The notes under the pieces are model-generated. The model saw nothing but the letters and a program-made list of their open reading frames with translations. It had not been told where the DNA came from and searched no databases. From assembly GCF_900109915.1 (NCBI RefSeq), contig NZ_FOBU01000002.1, positions 699,170-763,169 on the forward strand: a stretch of 64,000 nt of DNA, in the 5' to 3' direction. This stretch comes from Luteibacter sp. UNCMF331Sha3.1. Lineage in GTDB: Bacteria; Pseudomonadota; Gammaproteobacteria; Xanthomonadales; Rhodanobacteraceae. Positions 16,553 through 26,821 of the stretch are shown one piece after another (position 1 is the first letter of the stretch; every line of letters begins with the position of its first letter). Both the position numbers and the translations under genes were made by a program.

Positions 16553-17613
16553 GCGTCCTCGATCTCGCCCGTCCGGACATTCGCGCCCTCGCGCCCTATT
16601 CGAGCGCACGCATGGAGGCGCAGGGCGGCACCGTGCTGCTCAACGCCAACGAGTCGTCGCGCCCGCCGAACATTCCCGGCGGCGAGGGACTCAATCGCTA
16701 TCCCGATCCCCAGCCGCGTGCGCTGATCGACGCGCTGGCCGACCTCTATGCGACCTCGCCGGATCGGGTGCTCGCCACGCGCGGCAGCGACGAAGCCATC
16801 GACCTGCTCGTACGGGCGTTCTGTCGCGCGGGGCAGGATGCCGTGGTGATCTCCCCGCCGACCTTTGGCATGTACGCCGTCTGCGCGCGCATCCAGGGCG
16901 CGACGGTGATCGAGTCGCCGCTGGAGCCGTCCGGTGCGCTGCGCCCGGATGCGTTGCTCGCCGCCGTCACGCCCGAGACGAAACTGGTGTTCGTCTGCAC
17001 GCCGAACAATCCCACCGGCAACCTGGTGGGCCACGACGTGCTGGAAGGACTCGCGCGCGCACTGACGGGGCGTGCGGTGCTCGTCGTCGACGAGGCCTAT
17101 GCGGAGTTCAGCCGCGCGCCGAGCGCGATCTCGCTGATCGACGCCTACGAGAACGTGGCCGTGCTGCGCACGCTTTCCAAGGCCTGGTCGCTGGCGGGTG
17201 CCCGCGTCGGCACGCTCGTCGCGCGCCCCGATGTCATCGGCCTGCTACGGCGGATCATTCCGCCGTATCCGCTGCCGTCGCCGTGCGTGGACGCGGCGCT
17301 CGGCGCGCTCTCGTACGAAGGTCGTCGCGTGCAGCGCCACCATCTTCAGGAGATTCTCGGCGAGCGCGCGCGCATGCTGGAGACGCTGCCGACGATGCCC
17401 GGCGTGCGCGAGGTGCTGCCGTCGCATGCGAACTTCCTCGCCGTGCGCTTCGACGACGCGGCGGGCGCGTATCGTCGGCTGCTCGCCGCGGGCGTCGTGG
17501 TGCGCGATATCGGCAGGTACCCGGGCCTCGGCGACGCCTTGCGCATCACGGTCGGCACGGGCAACGAAAACGACCGCGTGCTCGCCGTGTTGCGGACGGG
17601 AGGCGAGGCATGA
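16549..17613 (+). CDS. hisC: Histidinol-phosphate aminotransferase (HisC1)
   Basis: A 354-residue fold-type I PLP aminotransferase converting imidazole-acetol phosphate to histidinol phosphate. Motifs: [11 protein letters not shown] near the N-terminus, [18 protein letters not shown], and the PLP lysine in [16 protein letters not shown] (about residue 210). Its location between hisD and hisB identifies it as the operon enzyme. A second HisC-type gene lies at 42476, and the two differ clearly in sequence. Confidence 0.97.
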   Translation: MSVLDLARPDIRALAPYSSARMEAQGGTVLLNANESSRPPNIPGGEGLNRYPDPQPRALIDALADLYATSPDRVLATRGSDEAIDLLVRAFCRAGQDAVVISPPTFGMYAVCARIQGATVIESPLEPSGALRPDALLAAVTPETKLVFVCTPNNPTGNLVGHDVLEGLARALTGRAVLVVDEAYAEFSRAPSAISLIDAYENVAVLRTLSKAWSLAGARVGTLVARPDVIGLLRRIIPPYPLPSPCVDAALGALSYEGRRVQRHHLQEILGERARMLETLPTMPGVREVLPSHANFLAVRFDDAAGAYRRLLAAGVVVRDIGRYPGLGDALRITVGTGNENDRVLAVLRTGGEA

Positions 17614-18674
17614 ATCGCAAGATTCTTTTCGTCGACCGCGACGGTTGCCTCATCGAAGAGCCGGCGGACCAGCAGATCGACAGCTACGAAAAGCTTGCCC
17701 TGATGCCCGGTGTGATCGCGGCGCTGCAGCGCTGCGTCGCCGCCGGCTACGAGCTGGTGATGGTCACCAACCAGGATGGGCTGGGCACGCCCGCGTTTCC
17801 GCAGGAAGCCTTCGATGGCCCGCACGCGTTGATGCTGCGCCTGTTCGCCTCGCAGGGCATCACGTTCCGCGAGCAGCTGATCGACCGCAGCTTCCCCCAT
17901 GAGGGCCTCGACACGCGGAAGCCGGGCACGGGCCTGGCGCGGCACTGGCTCGCCGACGACAGCTGGAGCCGCGCGAAATCGGCCATGGTCGGCGATCGCG
18001 AAACCGATCTCGCCTTCGCCGCCAACATGGGCGTGCGCGGCTTTCGTGTCGGGCCGGAAGGCACCGATTGGGCTGGCGTGGCGCACGCGCTGCTCGACGC
18101 GCCGCGTACCGCCGAGGTACGGCGCCGTACCCGCGAGACGTCGATCCAGGTGAACGTCGATCTCGACCGGATCGAGGATCCGGTCGTGCACACCGGGCTC
18201 GGTTTCTTCGACCACATGCTCGAGCAGATCGGAAAACACGGCGGCTTTTCGCTCCGCCTCCGCTGCGACGGCGACACGCACATCGACGAACACCACACCA
18301 TCGAGGATTCCGCCCTCGCTCTCGGGCAGGCGCTGCGCGACGCGCTCGGCGACAAGCGCGGCATCGGCCGCTATGGTTTTTCGCTGCCGATGGACGAAAG
18401 CGCCGCACGCGCCGAACTCGATCTTTCCGGTCGCCCGTACTTCGTCTTCGACGGCACGTTTCCCCGCGAGCGCGTGGGTGACGTGCCGACCGAACTCGTG
18501 CCGCACTTCTTCCGCTCGCTGTGCGAGACGCTCGGTGCGAACCTCCACCTGACCGTGCACGGCGACAACGCGCACCACATGGTGGAGGGCTGTTTCAAGG
18601 CGGTAGCGCGCACGCTCCGGCAGGCGATCCGCCGCGAAGGCGAGGAGTTGCCGAGCACGAAGGGAGCGCTCTGA
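17610..18674 (+). CDS. hisB: Bifunctional histidinol-phosphatase / imidazoleglycerol-phosphate dehydratase (HisNB)
   Basis: A 354-residue fusion. Residues 1-165 are a HAD-type histidinol phosphatase with nucleophile motif [17 protein letters not shown] and [13 protein letters not shown]. Residues 168-354 are the dehydratase, with metal-binding [22 protein letters not shown] and [13 protein letters not shown]. The phosphatase zinc loop of E. coli HisB (a CPH...CDC cluster) is replaced here by [13 protein letters not shown], without cysteines, and the usual DxDGT is DRDGC. I believe Xanthomonas HisB also lacks these cysteines, so this may be a lineage trait. The dehydratase half looks fully active. 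Confidence 0.97.
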   Translation: MNRKILFVDRDGCLIEEPADQQIDSYEKLALMPGVIAALQRCVAAGYELVMVTNQDGLGTPAFPQEAFDGPHALMLRLFASQGITFREQLIDRSFPHEGLDTRKPGTGLARHWLADDSWSRAKSAMVGDRETDLAFAANMGVRGFRVGPEGTDWAGVAHALLDAPRTAEVRRRTRETSIQVNVDLDRIEDPVVHTGLGFFDHMLEQIGKHGGFSLRLRCDGDTHIDEHHTIEDSALALGQALRDALGDKRGIGRYGFSLPMDESAARAELDLSGRPYFVFDGTFPRERVGDVPTELVPHFFRSLCETLGANLHLTVHGDNAHHMVEGCFKAVARTLRQAIRREGEELPSTKGAL

Positions 18675-19264
18675 TGGCGGTGGTGCTCGTGGACGCGGGT
18701 GGGACCAATATCGGGTCCGTACGGTACGCGCTGCAGCGGCTCGGCACGGATGCCGCGCTGACATCGGACGCCGATGCGATCCGCGCGGCGAGCCACGTCA
18801 TTCTTCCCGGCGTCGGCGCGGCCGGTCCCGGCATGCGACGCCTGCGCGAGGCGGGGCTCGTCGACGTGCTGCGCGGACTCACGCAGCCGGTGCTCGGCGT
18901 CTGCCTCGGCATGCAGCTGCTGTGCGAACGTTCGGAAGAGGGCGATACCGAATGCCTCGGTGTCATCCCCGCGCCGGTCCGTCATTTCGCCGAGGCGCCG
19001 GGTCTTCGCGTGCCGCACATGGGCTGGAATCGCTTGCGCGTCACCACGACGCATCCGCTCGTCGCCGACCTGCGCGACGGCGACAGCGCCTACTTCGTCC
19101 ATAGCTACGCCGTGCCCACCGGCGCCTGGACGATCGCCGAGAGCGATCATGGTGGCGCGTTCGCCGCGATCGTCGCCCATGGCAACTTCATGGGCATGCA
19201 GTTCCACCCCGAGCGTTCGGCGGACGTGGGCGCCCGGCTTCTTCGGAATTTTCTTCTGTCATGA
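18674..19264 (+). CDS. hisH: Imidazole glycerol phosphate synthase, glutaminase subunit
   Basis: A 196-residue class I glutamine amidotransferase that feeds ammonia to HisF. The nucleophile Cys is in [10 protein letters not shown] (about residue 79), and the His and Glu of the triad are in MQFHPERS near the C-terminus. [10 protein letters not shown] forms the oxyanion strand. The start overlaps the hisB stop by one base (TGATG), and the stop overlaps hisA by four bases. Confidence 0.98.
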   Translation: MAVVLVDAGGTNIGSVRYALQRLGTDAALTSDADAIRAASHVILPGVGAAGPGMRRLREAGLVDVLRGLTQPVLGVCLGMQLLCERSEEGDTECLGVIPAPVRHFAEAPGLRVPHMGWNRLRVTTTHPLVADLRDGDSAYFVHSYAVPTGAWTIAESDHGGAFAAIVAHGNFMGMQFHPERSADVGARLLRNFLLS

Positions 19265-20006
19265 CACTCCCCATTCCCGCCATCGACCTGCGAGAAGGTC
19301 GGGTCGTCCGTCTGTACAAGGGCGACTACGCGCAGCAGACCACCTTCGCGTTCGAACCCGAAGCCCTCGCGGCGAGCTACGCCGACGACGGTGCGACGTG
19401 GCTGCATGTCGTCGACCTCGACGGTGCGCGTTCGGGCCGCTTCGAGAACCTTGCCGTCGTCGCGGGCATCGCGTCGGCGGGCCGCCTGCGGGTTCAGGCC
19501 GGCGGCGGCATTCGCGACGAGGAAGGGGTGCGCCGTTTGTTCGCGGCCGGCGTGGAGCGCGTGGTGATCGGCAGCCTCGCGTCGCGCGACCCGGATACCG
19601 TCGCAACCTGGATCGACCGCTATGGCGCCGACCGTATCGTGCTCGCACTGGATACGCGCTTCCGCGATGGCGTGTGGAAACTGCCGAGTGCGGGATGGAC
19701 CGCCGACGAAGCGCTGACGCTGGACGATCTGCTGCCGTGGTACCAGGCACGCGGGGCACGGCACGTCCTGTGCACCGACATCGATCGCGACGGCACCATG
19801 ACCGGACCCAACGCGGCGCTTTATCGGCAGATCGCGACGCTCGCACCGACATTGGACGTGCAGGCATCGGGCGGCGTGAGTTCGCTGGACGACATCGCGG
19901 GGCTCGCCATGCAGGGCGTCTCGGGCATCATCCTCGGGCGCGCGCTGCTGGAAGGCGCGTTCGGCTTGCGCGACGCGTTCGCCGTCGCCGCCAGGGCGGA
20001 CGCGAC

Positions 20007-20013
<7 letters not shown>
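19261..20013 (+). CDS. hisA: Phosphoribosylformimino-5-aminoimidazole carboxamide ribotide isomerase
   Basis: A 250-residue TIM barrel performing the Amadori rearrangement of ProFAR. The catalytic Asp is in [18 protein letters not shown] at residue 8, and the second Asp is in IVLALDTRF (about 129). Phosphate-binding loops are [13 protein letters not shown] and [12 protein letters not shown]. It overlaps hisH by ATGA and hisF by seven bases. Confidence 0.98.
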
Positions 20014-20773
<760 letters not shown>

Positions 20774-20777
<4 letters not shown>

Positions 20778-21379
20778 GTGCGGCGACGCCGGATTTCGCG
20801 AAGGGCGGCGGGCTGCTTCCCGCCATCGTGCAGCACGCGCTCACGGGCGAGGTGCTGATGCTGGGTTACATGGACGAGGCGGCGCTGGCGAAGACGCGCG
20901 AGCTCGGTCTCGTGACGTTCTTCAGCCGCAGCAAGCAGCGGCTGTGGACCAAGGGCGAGACCTCGGGCGACACGCTCGCTCTCGTCGATGTGCGCGTGGA
21001 CTGCGACGCGGACACGTTCCTCGTGCGCGCGATACCGGCCGGCCCCACGTGCCATGAGGGCACCACGAGTTGCTTCGGTAGCGATGTCGCGCCGCCGCTG
21101 GGCTTTCTTGGCGAGCTGGATGCGCTGGTGAAGTCGCGCTTCGACGATCGACCCGAAGGCAGTTACACCACGAGGTTGTTCCACGGCGGGATTCGTCGCA
21201 TCGCGCAGAAGGTGGGCGAGGAGGGCGTGGAAACCGCGCTCGCCGCGGTGGCCGAAGACGACGCCGCGCTGATCGGCGAAGCCGCCGACCTGGTGTTCCA
21301 TCTGATGGTGGTGCTGCGCGCGCGGGGTATCGGTTTCGATGCCGTGGCGGCGAAGCTGGTGGAGCGACACGCCGGCTAG
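20774..21379 (+). CDS. hisI: Bifunctional phosphoribosyl-AMP cyclohydrolase / phosphoribosyl-ATP pyrophosphatase (HisIE)
   Basis: A 201-residue fusion carrying out steps two and three of the pathway. The cyclohydrolase half (1-110) has [25 protein letters not shown] and the zinc and metal residues of VDCDAD and the Cys pair [12 protein letters not shown]. The pyrophosphatase half (about 112-201) has the MazG-like metal site [12 protein letters not shown] and [14 protein letters not shown]. It is the last gene of the operon, and a 25-bp-arm hairpin repeat follows 23 bases downstream. Confidence 0.98.
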
Positions 21380-21402
21380 CGCCGCGAAGCTGCGGGAGAA
21401 GC

Positions 21403-21473
21403 TGTGGGAGCGCGCTTGCGCGCGAATCGCTGCTCGCGGCAAGCACCCATTCGCGCGCAAGCGCGCTCCCACA
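21403..21473. repeat. Large perfect palindromic repeat between hisI and arsC
   Basis: Arms of 25 bases (21403-21427 and 21449-21473) are perfectly complementary around a 21-base loop containing GCGGCAAGC. The outer core is TGTGGGAGCGCGCTTGCGCG. It sits between convergent genes and could end transcription from both sides, although it lacks T-runs. A related half-unit is at 27199-27248, showing that this is a dispersed family. Confidence 0.85.
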
Positions 21474-21489
21474 CCAGCATCTTGGCTTG

Positions 21490-21825
21490 CTAGAGGATCG
21501 CCAGCACGGCTTCGGGCGGACGGCCGATGGCCGCTTTCGCGCCGTTGATCACGATCGGCCGTTCGATCAGCTTCGGCGTCGACGCCAGCGTGGCGATCAG
21601 CGTCTCGCGCGAGGCATCGGCCGGTATGTCGGCGTACCCGGCCTCGCCCTTACGCATCAGATCGCGCGGCGCCATGCCGAGCAGGCCGAGCACATGCGCG
21701 ATGTCCGCCGCCGTGGGCGGCGTCTTCTGGTAATCCACGATCACCGGTGAAAGGCCTCGCGCTTCGAGCAAGGCCAGCGCCTCCCGCGATTTCGAGCATC
21801 GCGGGTTATGCCAGATCGTCAGCAC
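21490..21825 (-). CDS. arsC: ArsC-family thioredoxin-fold reductase (arsenate reductase-like)
   Basis: A 111-residue protein of the ArsC/Spx/YffB family. The catalytic cysteine is in NPRCSKSREAL (Cys10), and the family segment around KLIERPIVINGAKAAIGRPP (about 85-104) contains the Arg that binds the oxyanion. Glutaredoxin-linked ArsC reduces arsenate to arsenite. It has neither arsB nor arsR nearby and starts only five bases after rluB, so it is probably co-transcribed with rluB and a general redox role is possible. Confidence 0.85.
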   Translation of the reverse strand: MLTIWHNPRCSKSREALALLEARGLSPVIVDYQKTPPTAADIAHVLGLLGMAPRDLMRKGEAGYADIPADASRETLIATLASTPKLIERPIVINGAKAAIGRPPEAVLAIL

Positions 21826-21830
21826 GGGGC

Positions 21831-23357
21831 TCAGCGATTGCCGCCGCGGTTGCCACCGCCACCGCCGCCACGGTTGCCGCCGCCACCCGGGCGACCGCCA
21901 CCGCCGCCGGGACGACCGCCACCGCCACGGTTGCCGCCCGGACGCGGGCCGCCACCGGCACGGTTACCGCCGCCGCCGCCCGGTCGACCGCCGCCGGCGC
22001 GATTGCCGCCGCCGTCGAAGCGCGCGCCGGGCGCGCGATTGCCATCCGCGCGACCCGGGCCCTGGCCCGGCGCGCGGTTGCCGCCGGCGTTGCCACCGCG
22101 ACCGGCCGGACGTCCGGCGCCGCCGCTACGGTTGCCCGTGCTGTTGCCGGCCGCGTTGCCGCCACCGGTGCGGCTGTCGCCCGCGAACCACGTGCGGATC
22201 GACGGGAGTTCCTGACCCGGTGCCACGCGACGCGAACGACCGCCCTGGCCACCGGCGCCACGCTCCGGACGCGCGACGTTGCCGTTCACTTCGCGACGCG
22301 GACCGCCGCCGCCCTGACCGCCGCGACCGCCCTGACCACCACGGCCACCGGGGGCGCCCTGACGACCACCCCGGCCGCCGCGCGGATTGTCGTCGCGCAG
22401 GCGATCGAACGCGGTGAGCTCGCGGGCTTCGTCGTGACGCGCGGAACTCCATGCGCCTGCCGCGCGTCCGTCCGGACGGTATTCCGTGACGTGGCGCGGT
22501 GCGCGGCGCTGGTGCACCACGGCGCTGAGCGTGAGGACCGGCGCGGGTGCGCCGAGACCGGCGCGCTCGCGGAGTTCCTTGATCGCGGTTTCGTCGAGCG
22601 ATTCGCAATCGCCGCGGCGCAGGGCGCGCGGCAGTTCCACGGTGCCGTAGCGGATGCGCTTCAGGCGGCTGACGAGGAAGCCCTGCGAATCCCACAGGCG
22701 GCGGACTTCGCGGTTGCGGCCTTCGCGGATCGTCACGCGGAACCAGCTGTGGCTGCCGCCGCGGCTGATGACGGCGATCTCGTCGAAGCGCGCGGGGCCG
22801 TCTTCGAGCTCCACGCCGGCCTTGAGGCGTTCGATGACTTCATCGGGCACTTCGCCGTGCACGCGGCACAGGTATTCGCGCTCGAGGCCGCTCTTGGGGT
22901 GCATCAGCGCGTTGGCGAGTTCGCCGTCGGTCGTGAGCAGGAGCAGGCCGGTGGTGTTGATGTCGAGGCGGCCCACGGCGACCCAGCGCGCGCCACGCAG
23001 GCGCGGCAGCTGTTCGAACACGGTGGGACGGCCTTCGGTGTCCTCGCGGGTGGTCACCACGCCTTCGGGCTTGTGGTAGACCAGCACTTCCGCGTCGCTG
23101 CGGTTGTCGGTGGCGACGACGAACTGCTTCGCGTCGAGCACCACGCGATCGCCGGCGTGCACGCTGGCGCCGATCGTGGCGACCGTGCCGTTCACTTCGA
23201 CTTCGCCGGCCTGGATGCGCTGTTCGAGCATCCGGCGCGAGCCGAGTCCGGCGTTGGCGAGCACCTTGTGCAGGCGTTCTTCGAGCTGCGGGGTGGGGGT
23301 GTCGGTGGCATCGCCACCGCGCTTCAGTTTGAGCAGGGATCGCTGGGGCGCATTCAT
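21831..23357 (-). CDS. rluB: RluB-type 23S rRNA pseudouridine synthase with a long Gly/Arg/Asn-rich tail
   Basis: A 508-residue protein. Residues 25-90 are an S4 RNA-binding domain (LHKVLANAGLGSRRMLEQRI). The RsuA-type catalytic domain follows, with the aspartate in VGRLDINTTGLLLLT (about 133) and REGRNREVRRLWDSQG. RluB modifies 23S rRNA U2605. From about residue 320 to the end the chain is low complexity, dominated by Gly, Arg, Asn and Pro in RGG/GGNR/PGGGG repeats, in all roughly 180 residues. E. coli RluB (291 residues) lacks such a tail of this length. The gene overlaps scpB by four bases, the usual scpA-scpB-rluB operon. Confidence 0.93.
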   Translation of the reverse strand: MNAPQRSLLKLKRGGDATDTPTPQLEERLHKVLANAGLGSRRMLEQRIQAGEVEVNGTVATIGASVHAGDRVVLDAKQFVVATDNRSDAEVLVYHKPEGVVTTREDTEGRPTVFEQLPRLRGARWVAVGRLDINTTGLLLLTTDGELANALMHPKSGLEREYLCRVHGEVPDEVIERLKAGVELEDGPARFDEIAVISRGGSHSWFRVTIREGRNREVRRLWDSQGFLVSRLKRIRYGTVELPRALRRGDCESLDETAIKELRERAGLGAPAPVLTLSAVVHQRRAPRHVTEYRPDGRAAGAWSSARHDEARELTAFDRLRDDNPRGGRGGRQGAPGGRGGQGGRGGQGGGGPRREVNGNVARPERGAGGQGGRSRRVAPGQELPSIRTWFAGDSRTGGGNAAGNSTGNRSGGAGRPAGRGGNAGGNRAPGQGPGRADGNRAPGARFDGGGNRAGGGRPGGGGGNRAGGGPRPGGNRGGGGRPGGGGGRPGGGGNRGGGGGGNRGGNR

Positions 23358-24196
23358 GCGCGTGACTCCTCGGTATCTTTCTCGGCGTCGTCTTCGACGT
23401 CGCCCTGGGGGTTCTCTGCCTCGTCGGCAGTGTGGGAAGCCGCGGCGACATCGTCGCCGTCTGGCAGCTGGTTCGCGGCGTCGACGGTATCGCCCTCATC
23501 GGGCGTCGTCTTGGCGGCGGTGTCTTCGATCGTCGCGGGCGAGGCCGCGACATCATCGGTGTCTGGGGTATTCGCGGGGCTTTCGTCGTCGTTCGGCACG
23601 TCCGGCAGCGCGACCCGCGCCGAGAGCGGAACCCCGTCGCCTTCGAGGCGCATCTGCGGGTTCAGTTCTTCCAGGTCGCGGATTTCGGAGAGCGGGGGCA
23701 GGGCGTCGAGCGACTTCAGGTTGAAGTAGTCGAGGAAGGTGCGGGTGGTGCCGAACAGCGCGGGCTTGCCCGGGACGTCGCGGTAACCCACCACGCGGAT
23801 CCATTCACGTTCTTCCAGCGTCTTCACGATGCTGGAGGACACCACCACGCCGCGGATCTGTTCGATCTCGGGGCGCGTGATCGGCTGGCGGTAGGCGATG
23901 AGCGCCAGCGTCTCGAGGAGGGCGCGCGAATAGCGGCTGGGCTTCTCGGCCCACATGCGCGACACCCACCCGTGCACCTCGCGGCGTACCTGGTAACGCC
24001 AGCCCGACGCGACTTCCAGCAGCTCGACGCCGCGACCTTCGCAATCCGCGGCCAGCGCATCCAGCGTCTGCTTCAGTTCGTCCGTACCGACCTCTTCGTC
24101 CTCGCCGAAAATCGCCTTCAGCTGGGCGATCGTCATCGGCTGGGTCGACGCCAGCAGCGCCGCTTCCACGATGGGTTTGAGTTGTTCGGGATGCAT
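23354..24196 (-). CDS. scpB: ScpB, segregation and condensation protein
   Basis: A 280-residue protein. Residues 1-180 have the two winged-helix domains of ScpB (VEAALLASTQPMTIAQL, SRALLETLALIAYRQPITRP, EIEQIRGV, GKPALFGTTRTFLDYFNL). ScpB dimers bind ScpA and the SMC ATPase in chromosome condensation. Residues about 205-280 are a disordered acidic tail rich in Asp, Glu and Ala. Such tails are common in proteobacterial ScpB but vary in length. It overlaps rluB by four bases and lies 115 bases after scpA. Confidence 0.95.
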   Translation of the reverse strand: MHPEQLKPIVEAALLASTQPMTIAQLKAIFGEDEEVGTDELKQTLDALAADCEGRGVELLEVASGWRYQVRREVHGWVSRMWAEKPSRYSRALLETLALIAYRQPITRPEIEQIRGVVVSSSIVKTLEEREWIRVVGYRDVPGKPALFGTTRTFLDYFNLKSLDALPPLSEIRDLEELNPQMRLEGDGVPLSARVALPDVPNDDESPANTPDTDDVAASPATIEDTAAKTTPDEGDTVDAANQLPDGDDVAAASHTADEAENPQGDVEDDAEKDTEESRA

Positions 24197-24298
24197 AGGC
24201 CCTATGTGTGCCGCGCGCTCATGGCGCGGATCGGTCGGTTCGTGACGGGGGAAGGTCGCTCCCGCGACGTCCCCGGTGTCGTGCCCCTCGTGGGGCCG

Positions 24299-25183
24299 TC
24301 AGGCGAGCGCTTCTTCCGGCGCGGCCTCCGTGTGGATCTTCGTCTTCAGGTAGATCGGCCCGAGGGCTTCTTCCTGCACGATCTCGACGAGCATTTCCTT
24401 CGCCAGTTCGAGCATGGCCAGGAACGTGACCACGACGCCGAGCCGGCCTTCACTGATGTCGAACAATGTCTCGAAGCGGCGGAACCCGTGCGTTTCGCTC
24501 AGCGAGCTGAGCAGGTCGCCCATGCGCTGGCGGACGCTGAGCGGCTCGCGCTGGATCGCGTGGTGCGTGAACAGATCGGCACGGTTGAGCACGTCCTTGA
24601 GCGCGAGCAGCAGTTCCTTCAGGTCCAGCGGGGGTGGCACGCGTACCACGTTGTGCTCGCCGACGAAGGCATGGACCACGGTGGTGTCGCGTTCCAGTCG
24701 CGGCAGTTCGTCGATATCGGCCGCGGCTCTCTTGAAGCGTTCGTATTCCTGCAGGCGACGGACGAGCTCGGCGCGGGGATCGTCCTCGACGCCTTCCTCG
24801 GCCGGCGGCCGGGGCAGCAGCAGCCTGGATTTGATCTCCGCGAGGATCGCGGCCATCAGCAGGTATTCCGCCGCCAGCTCCAGCCGCATCACCTCGCGCA
24901 TCATGTCGATGTAATCCATGTACTGCCGGGTGATTTCGGCGACAGGGATGTCGAGGATGTCGAGGTTCTGCCTGCGGATCAGGTAAAGCAGCAGGTCCAG
25001 CGGCCCTTCGAACGATTCGAGGATGACTTCGAGCGCGTCCGGCGGGATGTACAGGTCCTGCGGCATCTGCAGCACGGGCTGCCCGCGCACGAGCGCGAGT
25101 GGCATTTCCTGCTGCTGTGGGATACCCGCGAAGGCACCCTGCGATTTTTCGACCACCTGGACTTCGGTTGTCTCGTTAGTCAT
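24299..25183 (-). CDS. scpA: ScpA, segregation and condensation protein (kleisin)
   Basis: A 294-residue kleisin from ATG 25181-25183; a GTG six bases further upstream (25187-25189) is an equal alternative, as neither has a strong ribosome binding site. The signature FEGPLDLLLYLIRRQNLDILDIPVAEITRQY is present as expected (about residues 60-90). The C-terminal winged-helix that contacts SMC is ISEGRLGVVVTFLAMLELAK. Together with ScpB and SMC it forms the bacterial condensin. No smc gene is in the window. Confidence 0.95.
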   Translation of the reverse strand: MTNETTEVQVVEKSQGAFAGIPQQQEMPLALVRGQPVLQMPQDLYIPPDALEVILESFEGPLDLLLYLIRRQNLDILDIPVAEITRQYMDYIDMMREVMRLELAAEYLLMAAILAEIKSRLLLPRPPAEEGVEDDPRAELVRRLQEYERFKRAAADIDELPRLERDTTVVHAFVGEHNVVRVPPPLDLKELLLALKDVLNRADLFTHHAIQREPLSVRQRMGDLLSSLSETHGFRRFETLFDISEGRLGVVVTFLAMLELAKEMLVEIVQEEALGPIYLKTKIHTEAAPEEALA

Positions 25184-25499
25184 CGGCACACGTCAGAAGG
25201 GTCGCGAGTGCGACCGGGAACGCAACAATCGATGCCGTCCGGCGGCTGTACCGCCACCTCGCCCGGCACGCCACGCATCGTCGCCGACGAGCGAAAGGCA
25301 TGCCCCAGGACACCCCAGGAGGGTCACCGTATGTGAAGGAACGTCGGGAGCAGAGCGCGGCCGGTCCTCGTGAAACGGACCGGTGAGGGCGCGACGCCCG
25401 AAAAAGTTCACCCGATTGACATACAGGGTATCGCCTGCGCCTGCGCAAGTCCAGCGGCGGGTCCTCCCGGGGCCCCGACGTTACGGCACAATACACGTC
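25184..25499. other. Divergent promoter region between scpA and dinB
   Basis: 316 bases without a supportable gene. A TTGACA occurs at 25416-25421 on the plus strand but has no -10 element at the right spacing. CACAAT at 25488-25493 ends six bases before the dinB ATG and may be its -10 element. No LexA-type operator is recognised. Confidence 0.45.
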
Positions 25500-26687
25500 A
25501 TGCAGCAGGCTCCGCGCGCCATCATCCACGTCGACATGGACGCCTTCTACGCGTCCGTGGAAGAGCTGGACGATCCCTCGCTCGTGGGCAAGCCGGTGAT
25601 CGTCGCCGGCCTCGGTCGGCGCGGGGTGGTCTCCACCGCCAACTACGAGGCGCGCAAGTACGGCGTGCGGTCGGCGATGGCGACGTCGGAGGCCCGCCGG
25701 CGCTGCCCGGACGGCGTCTACATCTATCCGCGCCACGACCGCTACGCGGCGATCTCGGAGGTCGTCTTCGGCGTGTTCGCCGAGGTGACCCCGATGATCG
25801 AGGGCCTGTCGCTCGACGAGGCCTTCCTCGATGTCACCGCCAGTCTGCGGCTGTTCCACTCCGTGGAGGCGATCGGGCGCCGGGTGAAGGACGCGATCCG
25901 CGAGCGCACGGGCCTGAACGCCTCCGTCGGCATGGCGCAGAACAAGCTCCTGGCGAAGCTGGCGAGCGAGCTGTCGAAGCCGGACGGATTCCTCGCGATC
26001 GCGCCGGACCAGGTGCGCGGCTACCTGGATCCGCTCCCCGTCGGGCGCATGTGGACGGTGGGCAAGGTCGCCGAAGAAGCGCTGCACAAAGTCGGCATCC
26101 GGACCATCGCCGATCTCATGCAGGCGGACGACTGGCGACTGAATCGCGCGGTCGGCGAGCGACATGCCGCCCAGCTGCGCCAGCTGTGCCGTGGCGATGA
26201 CCGGCGGCCGGTGGTGACCGACGCGCCCGAGGTGTCGATCGGCTCGGAGTGGACCTTCGAATACGACCTCGAGGACCTCGGCACCGCCGAGGCGTGGCTC
26301 CTGCGTCAGTGCGAGAAAGTGGGCGCCCGCGCGCGTGCGCGGGGTGTCGAGGCGCGCACCGTTTCCGTGAAGCTTCGCGAACCGCCCTTCGTCACCCACA
26401 GTCGCCAGGCCCAGATGCCGGTGACCGGAAACGCCACGCCGGACATCTACGCCGTGGCACGACGTTTGCTTCAGGTCTGGTGGAACCAGCATCCCCGCCC
26501 GAGGCTTCGCCTGCTGGGCGTGACGCTGTCGGGCTTCGATGCGCGGCGCGGCGACGAGCAGCAGGACATGTTCGCCACGCCCGCGACGGATAAGCGCTCC
26601 GACGGCGTGCAGGACATGATCAACGGGCGCTTCGGCGCCGGGGCGCTGGTTCGCGCGGGTGTGCTGAAGACGCGCGGCAGCGAGTGA
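25500..26687 (+). CDS. dinB: DNA polymerase IV (Y family)
   Basis: A 395-residue translesion polymerase. The start ATG at 25500 gives MQQAPRAIIHVDMDAFYASV; the frame is open upstream, but homology begins here. Catalytic residues are in HVDMDAFYASVE (about 10-21) and LSLDEAFLDVT (about 102-112). The little-finger domain covers about 240-345. The C-terminal stretch contains QQDMF, a beta-clamp binding motif. Pol IV is usually SOS induced, but no LexA box is visible upstream. The candidate -10 lies so close to the ATG that the message could be leaderless. Confidence 0.96.
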   Translation: MQQAPRAIIHVDMDAFYASVEELDDPSLVGKPVIVAGLGRRGVVSTANYEARKYGVRSAMATSEARRRCPDGVYIYPRHDRYAAISEVVFGVFAEVTPMIEGLSLDEAFLDVTASLRLFHSVEAIGRRVKDAIRERTGLNASVGMAQNKLLAKLASELSKPDGFLAIAPDQVRGYLDPLPVGRMWTVGKVAEEALHKVGIRTIADLMQADDWRLNRAVGERHAAQLRQLCRGDDRRPVVTDAPEVSIGSEWTFEYDLEDLGTAEAWLLRQCEKVGARARARGVEARTVSVKLREPPFVTHSRQAQMPVTGNATPDIYAVARRLLQVWWNQHPRPRLRLLGVTLSGFDARRGDEQQDMFATPATDKRSDGVQDMINGRFGAGALVRAGVLKTRGSE

Positions 26688-26821
26688 ACGCTTTCGCTGG
26701 TAAGCGGAACCTCGACCTGCGCTAATGTGTCCGTTTGTGACACGGAACGTAAGCTTCGCGAGGTGTGACCATGGCGGTCACGACAGGCAGGGACGGGATT
26801 TCGGGTTGGATGGAGGACGTG

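Noticed and set aside
16086-17600. Alternative plus-strand frames inside hisD and hisC with very Arg-rich products
   Set aside because: Out of frame with known enzymes whose motifs cover the same DNA.
21747-23729. A 660-codon open frame on the plus strand opposite rluB
   Set aside because: It lies antisense to a well-supported pseudouridine synthase and its sequence (ATAATATATA-like alanine/threonine/arginine runs) is the mirror of the GC-rich repeat tail.
25416-25421. TTGACA as a dinB promoter
   Set aside because: No -10 element occurs 16-18 bases downstream.
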